Assembly (NCBI GenBank): GCA_947179485.1
Contig: OX359246.1
Location: 39,597,632 to 39,661,631 of the forward strand
DNA length: 64,000 nt
Direction: 5' to 3'
Source of the DNA: Allacma fusca
Lineage: Eukaryota; Arthropoda; Collembola; Symphypleona; Sminthuridae
Shown here in pieces: positions 15,729-30,400 of the stretch. Both the position numbers and the translations under genes were made by a program. The notes under the pieces were generated by a model. The model had not been told where the DNA came from. It did no database searches and saw nothing but the letters and a program-made list of their open reading frames with translations. Each line of letters begins with the position of its first letter. Within the stretch, counting starts at the first letter, position 1.

Positions 15729-18631
15729 GATGAGAGACATAAGATTTGATATAAGATGAATTTATAAAGGCAAAGCCGAGGCAGAGTTTTTAAAGGATGG
15801 TGGTAACATGGTGGGTTTTGACATTGCCATTTTCCCCTTTGATTTGCTAGTCCTCACTCTCAGAGAATCAAGTACTTACTACTTTTACAGGCACAGGAGT
15901 GCGTTCAGTTTCCACGTGTCTTTCTAGAGGTAAGGACGTCTGTGCGTGTGTGTGTGTGAAAGAGAGAGAGAGAGAGAGAGAGAGTGCGTTTTTGCATTTA
16001 CATATGTACTTATATGTAACTAGAGGGATATTTCCCAGTGCGTGGAATTCATTTGTTACTTTGAGGAGTACACTCTCTGTACATATGTGTATGTGTACAC
16101 GTACTTACTTATTCTATATGCTACGCAGGACGTAGGGATACAGTTAAAGTTTTTAGCTTCACATTTGTTATTGGATTTTGTGTATGTGTGTGTGTGTGTG
16201 TTTGTGTGCGTATGTGTGTGTGAATTTGTGTGAGGTGAGGTGAGGTGTGCATCCAGTCGTACAAACTAATAGGAGGGAGGACATATAAGTAAGTAAGTAT
16301 CTAATGTAAAAGTCAAAGTGAAACGCAACTTTGTTGTTGGTGACTCTGGACTCTGACTGTGAGTGTGAGGCAGTGTGAGTAGTGAGGACGTTGAGAGAGA
16401 TGATGAGGATATAGCTTTTTTTGGAATATTTTTGCTCTCTCTTTTGTACTTATATGAAAGGAATAATAAAGTTTTACCTTTGGAATGACAATGTCCTAGA
16501 AAATGTATGAGGAGGGATGAGAAGCTACTAGAAGGGAAATTAATGTGATTACTATTTGTTTGTTTGTGGATTATCATCTACTACTTACTACTTGTGAGCT
16601 GTAGTGTTTCTGTGTGTATTTTTTATTTTGGGATGGATATGGGAAGAGGAAAAATGTGAGTTTTTTAATCACCTTCAAGCTTATGTTATTCCAACTCAAT
16701 CGTAATTTCATACATGTAAGTATAGGTACAGTACATATAGTGTGGACTGTCATTAAAAGTGTTGAAGAGTCAAGAAGATACATTGTAATTTTTGGTAGAA
16801 ATTAAAGCTTGAATCCCTTGTGTTTTTACAGAGTTTTTATTATGTCCCTGTAATTATTACACTTTAACTTGTAATTTTGTAATTACTTGTTACTGACGGA
16901 CTCCTATCTCTTTGCTAAAATTTCAGTAGTTCTCTTGAAGACACTTTCAATTTTTTCCCCTCTCTGTGTACATTGTACATATATGTAATTATGTGTATCT
17001 ATGTATGTACACACAGGAGCTCAGGAGCTTTTTGTCGTCCGTCAAATTCTGTTTTTTGTTTTTTTTTGTTGACAAGGTGAGCTTCTGTTAGTTGGATAGT
17101 GTGAGTGTGTGGATTGGATGCTTTTATGTATGAATGTACATATGTCACGGGATGATTTGATGGAGCTTCTGTTATTTTTTTCAAAGGTGAAGAATTCTTT
17201 GAACTGCTAATGTGTGAAGTTGGATAGGGAATAAAAAAAAAGATCTTAGTAGGTACGGATGTATATTACTATGTGTCTGGTTCTAGTGTAAAAATTAGAG
17301 AACAGTGGGGATGAAATTTGAGAGCGGATTTTAACTTAAGTGTCTGTCTGTACATACATACATACGCATTCGTGAGAACTGGGGATTAATGATTTATCTG
17401 GAATTATTGGATTTTGACTTGTTAAGGGAATTGTGCAATTTACTTGAATCCTTTTTAGGGGATTGGAATTATTAAAATTATTATTGTTATTATTATGTCG
17501 ATTGGGAAAAATATCTATATAGATGTGAGGTTTCGTTTTTAAATATGGAGATATTGGGGAGGAGGAATTGATATATATATATTGGGGAATTGAGAATATG
17601 TGCAGTGTTTATTAGGGCTATGGTAGGAAATGATTATTGATTTATTGGGCAGTCACTGGAACTAGTTTATTGAAATGGGGGGGCAAAAGTGATAACAAAA
17701 GTGGTGTCATAAATAACACTTGAGGAGCCGTAAATAAAGTTTCAGGGGGAAGTCAATTACCAGAAAAATCGGAAATTAATGGTCGTTTTGCTAGTCATCA
17801 TACATGCACACTCACACACAGTCAACCATTAACACACACGTACATATCTATCTATACTTACTTATATGTACGTACACAGACGTATGTATCTATCTATACT
17901 ACTTACATCAGGAGAGAATTGAGAGGAGTCCCTATTAAAAAAAAAACATACTGTCCATGATATGTGATAGGAGTTTAGGAGTTTTTTGATTGGAGGCATG
18001 AAGAGAAGTTGTTTGGGTGTTGTTTTAATGCATATAGTGTTATTTAATAGGGACGCTTACACTTACACATATATACGTTTGTGTGTAATAATTTAAATTA
18101 TTTTTATGTACTGCCACTCAAGACATGATGGCACTTTTATTAAATCTATGAATTTTGACTGGAAGTCACTTTTCCCTCTATTTACAGGGGTAAAAAAATG
18201 GGGTACATAATTATAAATGGTTTAGTATTATTTTGTAGCGTACTGGGTCTGGGTACATACATACATACAGTATGCGTATATCTATAGATAGATATGTATA
18301 AGGTACATTGCATGCCTTAGGAGATATATGTATGTACATACATATAGATAGGCGAGCGTAATTTAGACTCGCGAGTAATTTTTTCCGCTGTAACGAATTA
18401 GCGAGGCAGTCCATGAAAAATATGATAGGCGTGTAGGATTTTATATAATAAAATGATGAGGACGATGATGGCATCATGGGATATTATGATTGTGCATATG
18501 CTGGTTCTCTGTATGTGTGTGTAGAGCACTGATTTGAATTTTATGGGATGGAGTTTTCCACGAAAAAAAAAATCTTGTGGTTGGTTCATATCATCTGATG
18601 CGTTACGATGGAATAGGGAGTGAGTGAGTGA

Positions 18632-18634
<3 letters not shown>

Positions 18635-18674
<40 letters not shown>
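18635..18674. repeat. (GA)n microsatellite with GAGT leader
   Basis: 20 units, preceded by GTGA repeats at 18618-18634. Confidence 0.95.
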
Positions 18675-18677
<3 letters not shown>

Positions 18678-18952
18678 TGATAATGCGAACAGAGGTGATT
18701 TTTAATGGAGGACCCTCCGGCAAAAACTTTTTTATATCTGTATCCTCCTTTAAATAATTTTACACTATTATTTTATTTTGCAATATGTATTTGCATGGGA
18801 TGATATTATATAGATATATGTAGGACATTTGTATTTGTAAGGACAAGCTTTGACATTTAAATCTGGACGACAGTTACAGAACTATACTGTTTTGTTACAC
18901 ACAGTAGCTACTATTGTTGATGGTTTGTGTGTCTCTGTGTATGAAGTGTATG

Positions 18953-18953
<1 letters not shown>

Positions 18954-18983
<30 letters not shown>

Positions 18984-19012
18984 TTCTCTCTCTGACTCTC
19001 TGTCTCTGTCTC
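18954..19012. repeat. Imperfect (CT)n microsatellite
   Basis: CT/CTGT-rich tract of about 59 bp. Confidence 0.9.
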
Positions 19013-19680
19013 TCATCACTCCCTCAGCCTTGCAACCAACATTTGTACATATATTGAACAATAAGCTCAGTGGGTAGTAGCTTTTGTACAGGTAGATAGA
19101 TAGATACCAGATGATGATGGAGGGGTACATATCCCATGTATGTACATACATATGAAGCTACAACAATACTACTAGTAGTACATTAGTCCTACATCTCTTT
19201 CGACATGGAATTCTGGTGCAGGTTCTACTATTGTATTATTATTATTATTACTATTGTAGAGACTAACTACTACTACTACTAGAGACTAGGACTGGCTGTA
19301 AGCAGCGGGTTTTATTATTGTTGTTGTTCCATTTTGAGGTGCGTGCGTGGATTATTGCGTAGGCTTATTGTTGTAGTTAGTGTCTTTTATATCTATGCAA
19401 GGGAAACCCATATACGATTACGATGGCTCTGTAACATTGAGTTTACAATGTTCAAGCGTACCTATGTACCTACCTACACAGGTACCTCTCTGTCCTATGT
19501 ATGTATACATATGTAGTTGTAATTTTGATGTTAATTTTCCTCCTAACTGAAATAAAAATAGACACTTACTTTATAGGCTTAACTATGCTGGGAATATAGG
19601 GGTTCCTGTAAAAGCTACTACTTTGAACTACTGAGTCAGAGTCTCTGTAACGTCATAATATGGTGCTATGAAGGGGTATA

Positions 19681-19703
19681 ATGATGATGATGATGATGAT
19701 GAT
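19681..19703. repeat. (ATG)n microsatellite
   Basis: Eight trinucleotide units in noncoding sequence. Confidence 0.93.
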
Positions 19704-20730
19704 GAGGATAAGATTTCCTGAGTAGAATAGCAGTATCTATGTGTGTGGAGAGTTTGGAGTTGCTAATAGGAACTTACTAGAGAATGGTGTGCCAGGGCAG
19801 TGTTGACTTGGTCTTTATGTCGTAGTGTTGTCGTGAGTGTTGTTATTGTTATTGCTGTTGTTGTTTCTAAGTATTTCTTTTTTTTTTTTTTTTACAGGAT
19901 CTTTAATTTTGTAAAGTGTTTAAGATTTAAAGATTAACAGTAAAGGGTTGGGATTTCCAAGCCTTTTTTCCCTCTTTTAAAAAGGGACGACTGCTTTGTG
20001 TATTTTTTTTTGTAGTAGTACGTCAATGATTTCAAAGTAAGTGTGTGTTTGTGAATTTGCAGTTTTTTTTAGTACGTTGACATGCATGGTGGAAAATAAA
20101 TAATTTTGGGGAGAGTTAATACTAATTACTTATATTTGTGTTAAATATCTGTGTTTGTACAGGAATTTTGTGCACATAATTTTTGAAGGGATTTTTTGTT
20201 GTAAATCCTCCTGTGGAACTTGATGATATAGGATATGGTGCTTCTTGTCAGACTGTGTTTAAACTTTAAAGCTTTGAAAGCTAACTTGTGAGGTTACTCT
20301 CAATTCTTTTCCAGGGTTTTAAAATGAGGGCTATAGTTCCTGAACTTTTAGTAGGAAGTGTTGGGTTTGATTTGATGTGAAGTGAGTGTCTTTTTAAGGC
20401 AATGACTCTTTGAGAAGTAAGTACTCATGGTGAGATGAGGAAGTGCGTACTGTATAAGTATACATATTTAGATATTTCTATACAAATGCAAGGGCATGGA
20501 TGGATGGAGGGCTGGAGGGAGGATCTTGACATTTTTTTTTAGTTTTGCTTGATTTGAAGCAGTAATGAAGCGTTTCGGGTTTTCTCACATTTTTCAATTG
20601 ACGGAAGATCGGTGGGAATCAGGTCGATTTGACTGTAATGTTGGTTGTGCCGGTGTGTGTGTGTGTGTGTTGTGTGTAGTATGTGCAAGCTGCTGTATGG
20701 AGTGAGCAGTTAAACTCCTGTTGTTCCTTC

Positions 20731-20770
20731 CTTTATGTACCTTTATGTACCTTTATGTACCTTTATGTAC
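20731..20770. repeat. Four exact tandem copies of a 10-mer
   Basis: CTTTATGTAC is repeated four times without mismatch, followed by a degenerate fifth start (ctctataa). This is a small minisatellite, unlike the 2-4 bp repeats elsewhere. Confidence 0.97.
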
Positions 20771-23245
20771 CTCTATAAGTGTATGTATATAGTGCAAACT
20801 GTAAAATAATGGGATAATATCATCAGGTCTTGTGTGTTTGTGTATCTCTCACAATTTTTGCAATATATATATAATTTTTTTCTCGTTTCCTGAGACCGGG
20901 ACATTGGACAGGGTTTTATGAGAGTATACTTACTATATCTATCCATCTCTATATGATTTTTTTTATAAGAACTTTTTGAGTAAGTAGTGGAAAGTATACG
21001 TGTGTTCTTTACTACTAGCACACTACTGTTACTCTTCATATGAGAGGGGTTGTGCCTGCCTCTGTAGCGGACACATTATGGCAGTATACTATGTACAGGA
21101 GTAGACAGGACTTATTAAAAAAATCTACACTCTTCTTCTGGTCTTGATGATCGGAAAGTTGTAAAAATATTTTATTGTGGGACAGGAGAAGAACAGAAGG
21201 AAGGTGTGTGTGTGTATGTGTTGTGTGAGTGAGTGTGTATTGTCTAGCGTGCACTCTTTCATGCACTTTTTTTGTGTTCTGTTCATTGTCACGTCAGTCG
21301 TACTGGTTTTTCCTGGGATGGAATTGGGTTTATTCCTTGTCATATTTTAAGGTGCTGTTTTGTTACTCTTGTTTGTTATATTATGGCAAAGGCTCTGTTA
21401 TTTGTATGTGTGTGTGTCTCTCTCTGTGTTTGTGTATGCGTGTGTGAGAGTCTGTGTGTGTTTCTGATGATCTCCCAGTTTTTATAATTATTTTTTGCAA
21501 CTTCGTGATATACTACTGTATAGTAGTGTTGACTGTGTTGATGCTCTGTGAGTTTGAGATTTTGAAGGGATTTTGTGAAATTGGGACTCTTGGAAGGAGA
21601 CAAGAAAAAGATTGGGACATTTTACCGTTATTTTGCTGTTTGGAATAATAATTATATTTAGATACTACTGTGGATACTGTTGTTGGGGTTTTTGTGCAAG
21701 GGCTCTCATATAAATAAGTATTTACATTCTAAACAATTTTTTTTTCTGGGCTTGAAGTCAAAAGAATAACTTTGGTAGTGTTTTTGAAATAATTACACAC
21801 AAAGATACACATTATGTGGACGAGTTGTGTGTGAACAAGGAGTGTGTTGGTGTGCTTGAGTGGCGCAATTTGTGATAATCGCACGTTTCCTGTAAAAATT
21901 TGTCAAGTGGAAGGTCATGTAAGGAGGCATTAGGCATAGATATGTACATATGTGTGATAAAATAAGACAGTGGACTATAATTATTATGTGAACATATGTA
22001 CGTATCTCTCTCTCTCTCTCTCTCTCTCTACGTGTTTGAATTTTCAAAATATAGTGAAATATTATGTATATTTACCTATAGCTAGGGAAGGATTTTATAT
22101 GAAGCTTAATTATTGCTATACTTATGTATCTATGTATGCACTCGTATATGTATAATTACACATACATATGCTCTTATGAAATTGGCCCTCAAGGGGTAAT
22201 TACATTACTGGTGTTGATTCTCTTTTTGTTTCTTGTTTTGCTCTTGGTGGGCTGGAGACCTTTATGTATGTATGTAGGTATGAGTCTTCTGCTGAGGGAC
22301 TCTGTTTTTAAAGATAAATAAAATAAAAGGTGCTATTAACGCAACCGTTGGAGTTCACTCTGTGGGGACAAGGTTAATGGTTCCCTTGTGTAATTAGGTA
22401 CACTGTGAGACTATGATGACTCTGAGAGTTGACTAAGAGTAAGAGAGTATTTATTTTGGACTGTTTTGGGGTCTCAGGACTAATTACGTAAAAGTTAATG
22501 TGTTAGTACTCTGTGTTTTGACGATATATTTCTCCTACCTATGTAGATGAATCCTACGTCTCTCTCTCTGTCTCTCTCTATCTCTCGCTATATTGGTCTG
22601 CTCTTCATCTTTAGTTGGGTATTAAAAATAAAGCAAGTAATTAGTATTTACAAGTGTATCCGTGGAAATTGAATAATGGGCTGATAATAGGCTCTTGACG
22701 GAAATGAGCTTGACTGTTGTGTTGAGTTGCAAAACACTATATAGGATTTTAATTATGAAGTGAAATTTGGTTTTAAGGCTCTTTGATGTATTTATGCATA
22801 TGTATTGAGTCTATATTATGGCTATTTTGTGGGGAATGGATTTTAAATACCAGTGGGGAAGGATACTCTGACGAGTCTTCCTTCTTCCGGTTCATAATAT
22901 ATTAATGTGGTCACTTAAAGCAAGGCTGACTTGTATGTACAAATGTATGTTTATTTATTTTGTGTGTGTGTGTGTGTTAGGGTGTGTAAAATTTATAGGG
23001 GAATAATTAATATTTTTACTGGCAGTGTTATATTGATGAAAACCTTGACATCACTGGAGCGTCGAAAAATATATTAGAAACAGCTGGTTGAGTTATTACC
23101 TATGGTGGTTTAATTAATTATTACTAGGAGTGAAACAATTTGTTTTTTAATTGAATTGTTATAAGAACCATAATTATTATTATAGTCTGGAGGTTTAATT
23201 TCAAGGGTTGATTCTAAATTGGAAATATTTTGATTTGTTTTACAG

Positions 23246-23359
23246 AATTCTCATGGGCTGGTCGTGAGATGTGTGTATATTCCTCGGTATCAGAATAGTT
23301 TCGGATTCACCCTACGACATTTTATCGTGTACCCGCCCGAGGTCTACGTGAATAGTAAT
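23246..23359 (+). CDS. ARHGAP21: RhoGAP exon A: start of PDZ domain
   Basis: 38 codons, phase 0 in and phase 0 out. The acceptor is tgttttacag and the donor aat|gtgagtg. It encodes NSHGLVVRCVYIPRY followed by SFGFTLRHFIVYPPE, the PDZ carboxylate-binding loop typical of ARHGAP21/23. No start codon of its own is needed: the frame is open to the acceptor, so an upstream coding exon is expected. Confidence 0.93.
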
Positions 23360-26300
23360 GTGAGTGCAATGGCTTTTTCGGTATATTTTTTAAATTTAAG
23401 TAATCATAGTACATTTTGTATTTGCATGTTTTTCTGTAAGTATAAATGTATAAAAGTATAATCTAAACAGACTGAATGCATGCAAATCCTGTGTGAATCA
23501 TGGACGTATTGTTATTATTTATTGGACACGCTGTAACTTTTGTACTATTTTCAGTCTCCAGACTCGTAATAAAGCCAGGTTGTATGGATATTGTGCATCA
23601 TGGACTTAAGTATGAGATTTGACATGGATTTTCCCTTTCCCAGCACTGTAGCGTTCCTAGCATCCTAGCCCTGCGACGTTATCAGACTGAGAGACAGTAC
23701 TGACGTACATATGTAATAATATAACTGTGATGTATATAGCTTGGAAAATGTTGATAGGAGTTGTTTTTGGTATATTTTGGTATACTTATAATCAGAGTGC
23801 GTGTGTAGTAGACCCAGTCAGGTGATATAGTAATATTATATAGTTACCAATGGCACTACTTGTGTTTTATGGGATGGTAACGTGCATGTAAGTAATTAGT
23901 CATATGTATGTATGTATAAATTTGGGACAATCGGATTTTCTTTTGATTCTATGTAGAGATGTGCGCATGGATTTGATTTCAGTGATTTGTGAATATAATA
24001 TTTTTTGTATTAACTGGAAATAGTTTGTTTGATATAGTATATAAAAATACAGGTAGATATAAGAGTAAGTAAGTACTACCATAAATATGCAATTTGGATA
24101 TTGAAAGTTCAGCCTGGTCCTGTTGGAGGCAGAGGTACATAGGAGATAGATATTACTTATACCTCCATTATTATTATTTTGAATGCCATATGCCATATTC
24201 CTTGCCCTTATTTTTTTTTATGATAGTCATCTTTCTTGGAGTTGTACTATTGGAAACGTAATAATGGTAGTAATGATTGATAATGTAATGATGAAATTGC
24301 TACTTTTTTGGGGATATATATTATGCTGCAGTATTATTTGACTTTGTATTATTTAATTCCGTGTATCGAGGTATCTATGTATATGCTCACACTCAGACAG
24401 ATTCCCAAGTGCTGGTAGTTCCATTGATGGACAGGTAGAGAGGTAGAGAAATAAAGAAAGAGGTGACAATAAAATTGTGTTTTGTACCTGGGCTATGCTA
24501 TGACTATGGGCTCAATGATGACGGAGCCTCTATTGTTGAGAATTATTGTGTTTCTTTTAATTTATGCGTGTGGGCAAGGTAATAATAAAAAATAGAGTCA
24601 TGGGTAGATAAACACATAGCGGTATGTACAAACTGCAATTAGTACTGTTCTGTCTGTCAGTCCCTGCTGTATACCTGTAATAATTAGTCAAGTGTATGTA
24701 TGTAATTATTACATATGTAATTTCAGAGATAGAACATAGTGAAGGAATATCCGATACTCTCTGTTCCCTTTTGTTGTACAATGCTATTAAAAGAGACTGT
24801 TGACAATGTTGACTTGGAAAAGAGAGTTTTCCGCTCATATTTTTGGGTCTCTCGTGGTATGACAGACATTGGTAGATAGATAGTAAAGTGTGCTAATGTT
24901 AGTATTATTATAATTCACAGATTCCCAGTTTGTCAAAGATAGATTGTTTTTTTTTGTTGTTGTAATTATTACTCGTGGATGTTCTCTATGTCAATGCACA
25001 TGTAAGTGGTTGCACACTGATGCATGCATAACGTGTATCGTTCAGTAATTTTTACTAACTGTAATTACGTATGTACGTTTTTTGGGTATCTCAGTTTTTT
25101 TTGTTGAGGATGTATCTATGTATAATTATGTCCTGGTTCCTGCATATAAATAGCTTTTGATGTTTATCATTGAAATCATTGAGGTCACTTGTAATGTTTT
25201 ATTGATCTAGGGAAATAGATTTTTTGTCGGTGGACCAAGTACAGGATTATGTATGTATTGTATCTGCAGGCTCTAGCTTATAAATGAATAGGGGCAAGAT
25301 ATAATGTATATGAGAATTTTTATGTTGATTTAATTCCTGGGACGGCGCTGTTATTTAGTAATCAGCTCTATCCTCATTAAGCTGTGCCTAATGCCTCCTA
25401 TACTGTCTCTACTGTGTGACAAGCGTGATAAATATTTTTTGTGTGGTTGAGAATGTAGTCTTCTCATTTGAGACTCATATATATGTTCCCTTGTACTTTT
25501 ACTGGTTATGAATTATTTCCATGAAGGGAAAGAAGGGGAAAGTACCTAATTAATAGTTAATTATTAGTAATAATCAAGTTTTAAAAATAAAAATAAAATC
25601 AGATGGTTTTATTTATTTTTATTTTTGGGAAATTGTCACAGGATGGGAGTTACACTGGTGAGAGCATCCCACAGTCTAAATTGGGGCAAGTAACTGAGCC
25701 AGTGGATACAATTTTTGTGAAGAGTGTTCGAGAAGATGGACCTGCAGCCCATGCTGGTCTCTGTGTAGGTGAGTGTCCGGTTTTTTGTTTATATTTTTTG
25801 AGATTTATTTTTCTAGCTGTAAAAAATAGTGCTTAAAAAATCATATAGTAATTAGTATAAGTACGTACGTACGTATGTATGTATATGTACAAGCAGGTCA
25901 AATTGTGTATCGTAATTATTTTTTTTCCTGTAATAATTACATATACACAGAACGCAGGTAGGGCTATATAATAAAATTGACCATATTATAATTATCTTTT
26001 AAGTATCAATAGAATTTTTTTGGGGGGAAGGGGGCTCTTATTATAATCGGGGCTTGAAATGTGATATATGCACATTAAATAGATATGTAGTTACACATAA
26101 TATAGGTATATATCCATTGTGTAAACGGTAAGTGCGTGAGAATGGGACCCAGGTTTGTCCAATTATGTATGTATATATTGAGTGTATGTATTTAAATTTA
26201 AATTTTTATATATGGCGAGTGTGGAGTAAATTGATTTTTCAAGGTGTACTTTAATATATTGCATGATATGTGTGTGTTTTTTGTGTGTGTGTATGTTCAT

Positions 26301-27458
26301 GTACGTATCAAGATCTTAGTAATATATTTAAAGAGAACGAGACCGTTACATCTCTGACCATATCTTTTGGTCGGATCTATTGTCAATAATGGGTTACATA
26401 TTATATGGGTTATGTAGGTACTTATTGGAAAAGGATTTTTCAGGAACATTATATCATCCCAGCCGTCTCAACTTATAGAGAGGTATAATTTTCTCCAATG
26501 ACTGAGACGGTATCCTATATGTGCGGGGAAGAATAATAAAGACGTTATACGGCAGATTTTTTCCCTATATAATATTTATATATATTATGTATAAGTATAG
26601 AATTCTATACTGAACAGCCACTATGTACTTATTAATAACATCCCTGACAAACTGACAAAATCTCAGTTGGTTTATGTAAAAGTAGATCGTGAAGTGGTAA
26701 TTTTTCAAGTAGTAATTTCTTCATAACGAAGGCTTGCAATTTTTTCTGGTTTGGTCTTTTTCCCCCATTTTTTTGTTGTTGTTGCTGCAAGGATGTACAA
26801 CGTAGAAACATAATTCTCCTCTGCGGTTTACTTATTACTTATAGAATGAGCTGTGATCATTAGTATTGAGAGATGCAATTTTCTCAATATAAATTGCCCT
26901 CTAAAGCTATTAAAGTAAGGTCTGAGATTATTATTATTATTAATGGAAGGAATTTTTCGCGTACTTGCCATGTATTCATGTTAAGAAGGGCTTCATATGT
27001 AAAGTAGGTATAAGTACATGGGATTCAAAATTGGCGTTGTATTTTTTTTTTCAAACTCGTATCTTTTGAAACATATTATAGTTAAGGAGACGGGGAGAAA
27101 CAGATTGTGGAGGGGGATTTTCTTCTAGTCTAGTAATATTAGTAGTAGTAGTAGTTGTTGTAGGAGTAGTAGTGGTTTAGTAGATAGTATTAATGGCCCT
27201 AATTATGTTTATTATAAGAAAATGAAATGACCCCAAGAAATTTGAAACGATGGGTTATTCCGTGAAATCGCTCATTTCGTCTCCGTCTAATCATGATGAT
27301 TAACTCTGTTTTGGAGTGTAATTTCCTCACGATTTTTCCCTCTCGGACTCTCTTGCCTATCTATTTAAATGTGAGGATAATGTGTGCATAAGTAATTGCA
27401 TGTGTGTGCACTTTTTATTTACGTTCAAGGATGAAGTCAATCGTTTTCAATGGAATTT

Positions 27459-27489
<31 letters not shown>

Positions 27490-30400
27490 GCTCCCTTACC
27501 TCTCGATTTTGCAGCCCATTCTCAAATTTTCCATTGTGTACGAAAGTAGATATAATTAGAATATAAAAATGACTTATTCCTATCTCGGCAAGTATGCAAA
27601 AGAAACCATTGTTATGGTATCCTGTTATAAGTATATGGGCAAGGGTATGTTTTATAAATTTTGGGCGGACTGTGATTATAGATATTTGAAGTTTGAGCAA
27701 ATGTTCATATTAAATGTAGATAGATATGTACAATGTACAATTTCGTTTTTGTGTGAAATATTAACAAATAAGGGAACTGATCTATGCTCACACTCTAAAG
27801 ACATAATTATAGATGGGAATTTGAGGGAAAAACAAGGGCTTGTTTATATATTTTTCATTATTAATGCATATATACAAATTTGTTTAGAATATCCATGTAA
27901 TTACACATGTAAGTGCATGCATATAGTACAATGTATCTCTATATTTTGGTATTTTTGTATGTAGTAATTATTACTAAACGAGTGTCATAATTTTGGAAGT
28001 AGGTGAAATATTATTGAGGGGCTGAATTTTTGATTTTACATTGTGTCCTGTGTCTATTTACATATAAGTGCATATGTATGTTGAATTATTTCGTATTTTA
28101 GGAAATTCAACGTTGGAGTAGATATGATTTCACAGGGAATGGGGACAAGCTCTGTAATATTATTATTTGACTGGAGTATTAATTGTTAGTTTTGAAGGTT
28201 GTTGAGAAATTATTTACTTTTGGAGCACAAACTGTAGGTATGTATATAGTAAGTGGAGCGGAAATTGAATTTGTGCCTAATTATTTGATTCCCCGGAGGT
28301 TCCCTGCCTTTATTTCAGCCTGAGTTTGGTCCGTCAGGTTGAGTACCTATAAAATGTAATTATAATAAATTCTATTCTACAGACATACATGTGTATAATG
28401 TACTATTGTGTGTAAGGAGTGATGATAGGAAGGCGAACATTCCGGACAACAATATACATGCATGTATGAGGATCTGAGGGAAATGATTATTATTATTATT
28501 ATGGAAGTTAGATTTTCCGCTGTTGTACGTATGTATGTATATTATCTTAGAAAGGATCTGTAACAGTATTAATTCCGGTGTTGTTTTTCAATTATTCAAT
28601 TCACTCTCTTATCAGGGGGTGGACAATGCTAGAGCAATGTACGCAAGCAGTACCTACTACCTACATTGTATGTATGTATGTTGAATGTTTTAGTATCTAG
28701 TATCTACATTATATAAAGGCTTATGATTCTTATCAGCTTGTAATGAGCTCCTATGTTCGTAGTATAATTGTGTGTATTTAAGTGTAAATATATAATTATA
28801 CTGTAAAAGGTGTTCAAATTACTTACTTTTAAATCAAATTCAAGTTTCCAGTGAAGTTATTGACATTGACTGAGAGACTGCTTCTGTGGGAGTTTCGTGT
28901 AGGAAAAATAATCATAATTATTATTCTTACTGTTAAAAGATAGGGGAATAATAATGTATTTATTTATATAAATAGTGTGTAGTTAGACGGAGGGAAAATA
29001 ATAGTTTTTTTAATATCTACGTCGCATTCTTCCCGCACATGTAACGTACACGGATATCTATGGCTTTGTGTACATACATAGTTTTCTGATACGAGAGTGT
29101 TGAGGGTTTAGGGTATGAAATAATAATTATTGCTGTCTTGCTCTGCATGTGAATGTGTCTCTCTGTGTGTGTACAAATACATAACAGGATTTTGACTCTG
29201 TAAGTGGCAGGAAGGAAATTGAACTGGAACTCTTGAAAGAATTTAATTATGGATGTTTGTAAGTGTCTACCTATGTACATATGTGCGTGTACATTGTAAG
29301 TACATATATGTACTTATACATACGTGTGTTGTGTATGTACGATCGTGAATCTATTTTTACATATCTTTTGAGACAAGACACTGTTGATACGAAGGAGGTG
29401 TTTGTCCGTGTGCACATACTATGTGTATTGGTGTGACTGTATCTACTTACATATTTGAGAAAGACGTAAACCGTAAGGAAAATATTTAAAAACAGAAATA
29501 AATACTGTTATATTGTGTGAGTGTGTCTGGAATCCGAGTTAGTTCCATTTCCAGTAATAGTGTTGGATTCAAGTAAAAGATGATTGGAGTCTCCTCGTTG
29601 TTGGAGTCTGGACCGAATCCTGTCTTAGAACGGGGCAGGAAGGAAATGAGGATGTGAAATGTGAGGTTAAAAGGGAGATGATAGAAAAGTTATTCCAGGA
29701 TTTATGACTTTTGAGATTTTACACACACATATATAGGTATACACACACAGTCCCTTCTATTTACTATAGGACTTGAGCCCATTGGATTTACATACGAAAT
29801 AGTGTGCAAAAGAGATAAAGACTTATTTTATATAAGTAAGTATAAACAAAAATGCACGGGAAGGAAAATGTGAAAAGCATATGTCACGTTGCCTTCCCTT
29901 GCACTTTGCACGGGGAAAAGGGAAAAGTAATGGATGGGATCGAGGGTCTCTGAGCAGAACACGCACAGTCACACGTTTACCCGTAACTTATAGTTTAGAC
30001 AGTCATGTAATAACGTGCAGGTTCTGTGATTGAAAAATTGAGATGTTGTCACTGAGACTGTGTGAAATATGATTTAGGAAAATATTTGAAGTTGGATCCA
30101 GAAACCATGGAGCAGGCACATAATATGCAAATAGGGTATGTATAGTAAAAAAAAAATCCGGGATACACAAAAAAAAACAAGAAAGGTGTAGACAAGTCTA
30201 ATAATATTGAAAGAAAATTCATGTAAAAATATAGAAATCCATAGAGTTTGAGTCATCCTATCCTACCACAGTATTTTCCTTGGAATCCTCTATAAATATT
30301 GTAAGTTTTTGTTTCTCACGGGAGGGGTCCTTACTCATGTTGTTGATGACACATTGGTTATTATGACATCTCCATTTGTGATGGGGAGAAGATTTGAAAT

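Larger units (their letters stand above)
1..23245. other. Microsatellite-rich noncoding region upstream of the first PDZ exon
   Basis: No frame here has domain-like composition or consistent splice phases. The sequence is AT-rich with many CT/GA, GT/CA, GTAT, GAGT, ACT and ATG repeats, and many copies of TACATATGTA and TAATTA. It probably belongs to a long 5' intron or the upstream region of the RhoGAP. The missing N-terminal exon(s) could be here or beyond the window. Confidence 0.6.

Noticed and set aside
20731-20770. CRISPR-like repeat
   Set aside because: Tandem 10-mers without spacers in a eukaryotic genome; this is a minisatellite.
26462-26515. Small inverted repeat ccgtctca / tgagacgg
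   Set aside because: Arms of only 8 bp with a long loop and no flanking duplication; expected by chance at this scale.
27569-27964. 131-codon frame in the large RhoGAP intron
   Set aside because: Rich in Y, I, C and F without motifs, and starts and ends in AT-rich sequence; unlike the 34366 frame it has no donor or promoter-like context of note.
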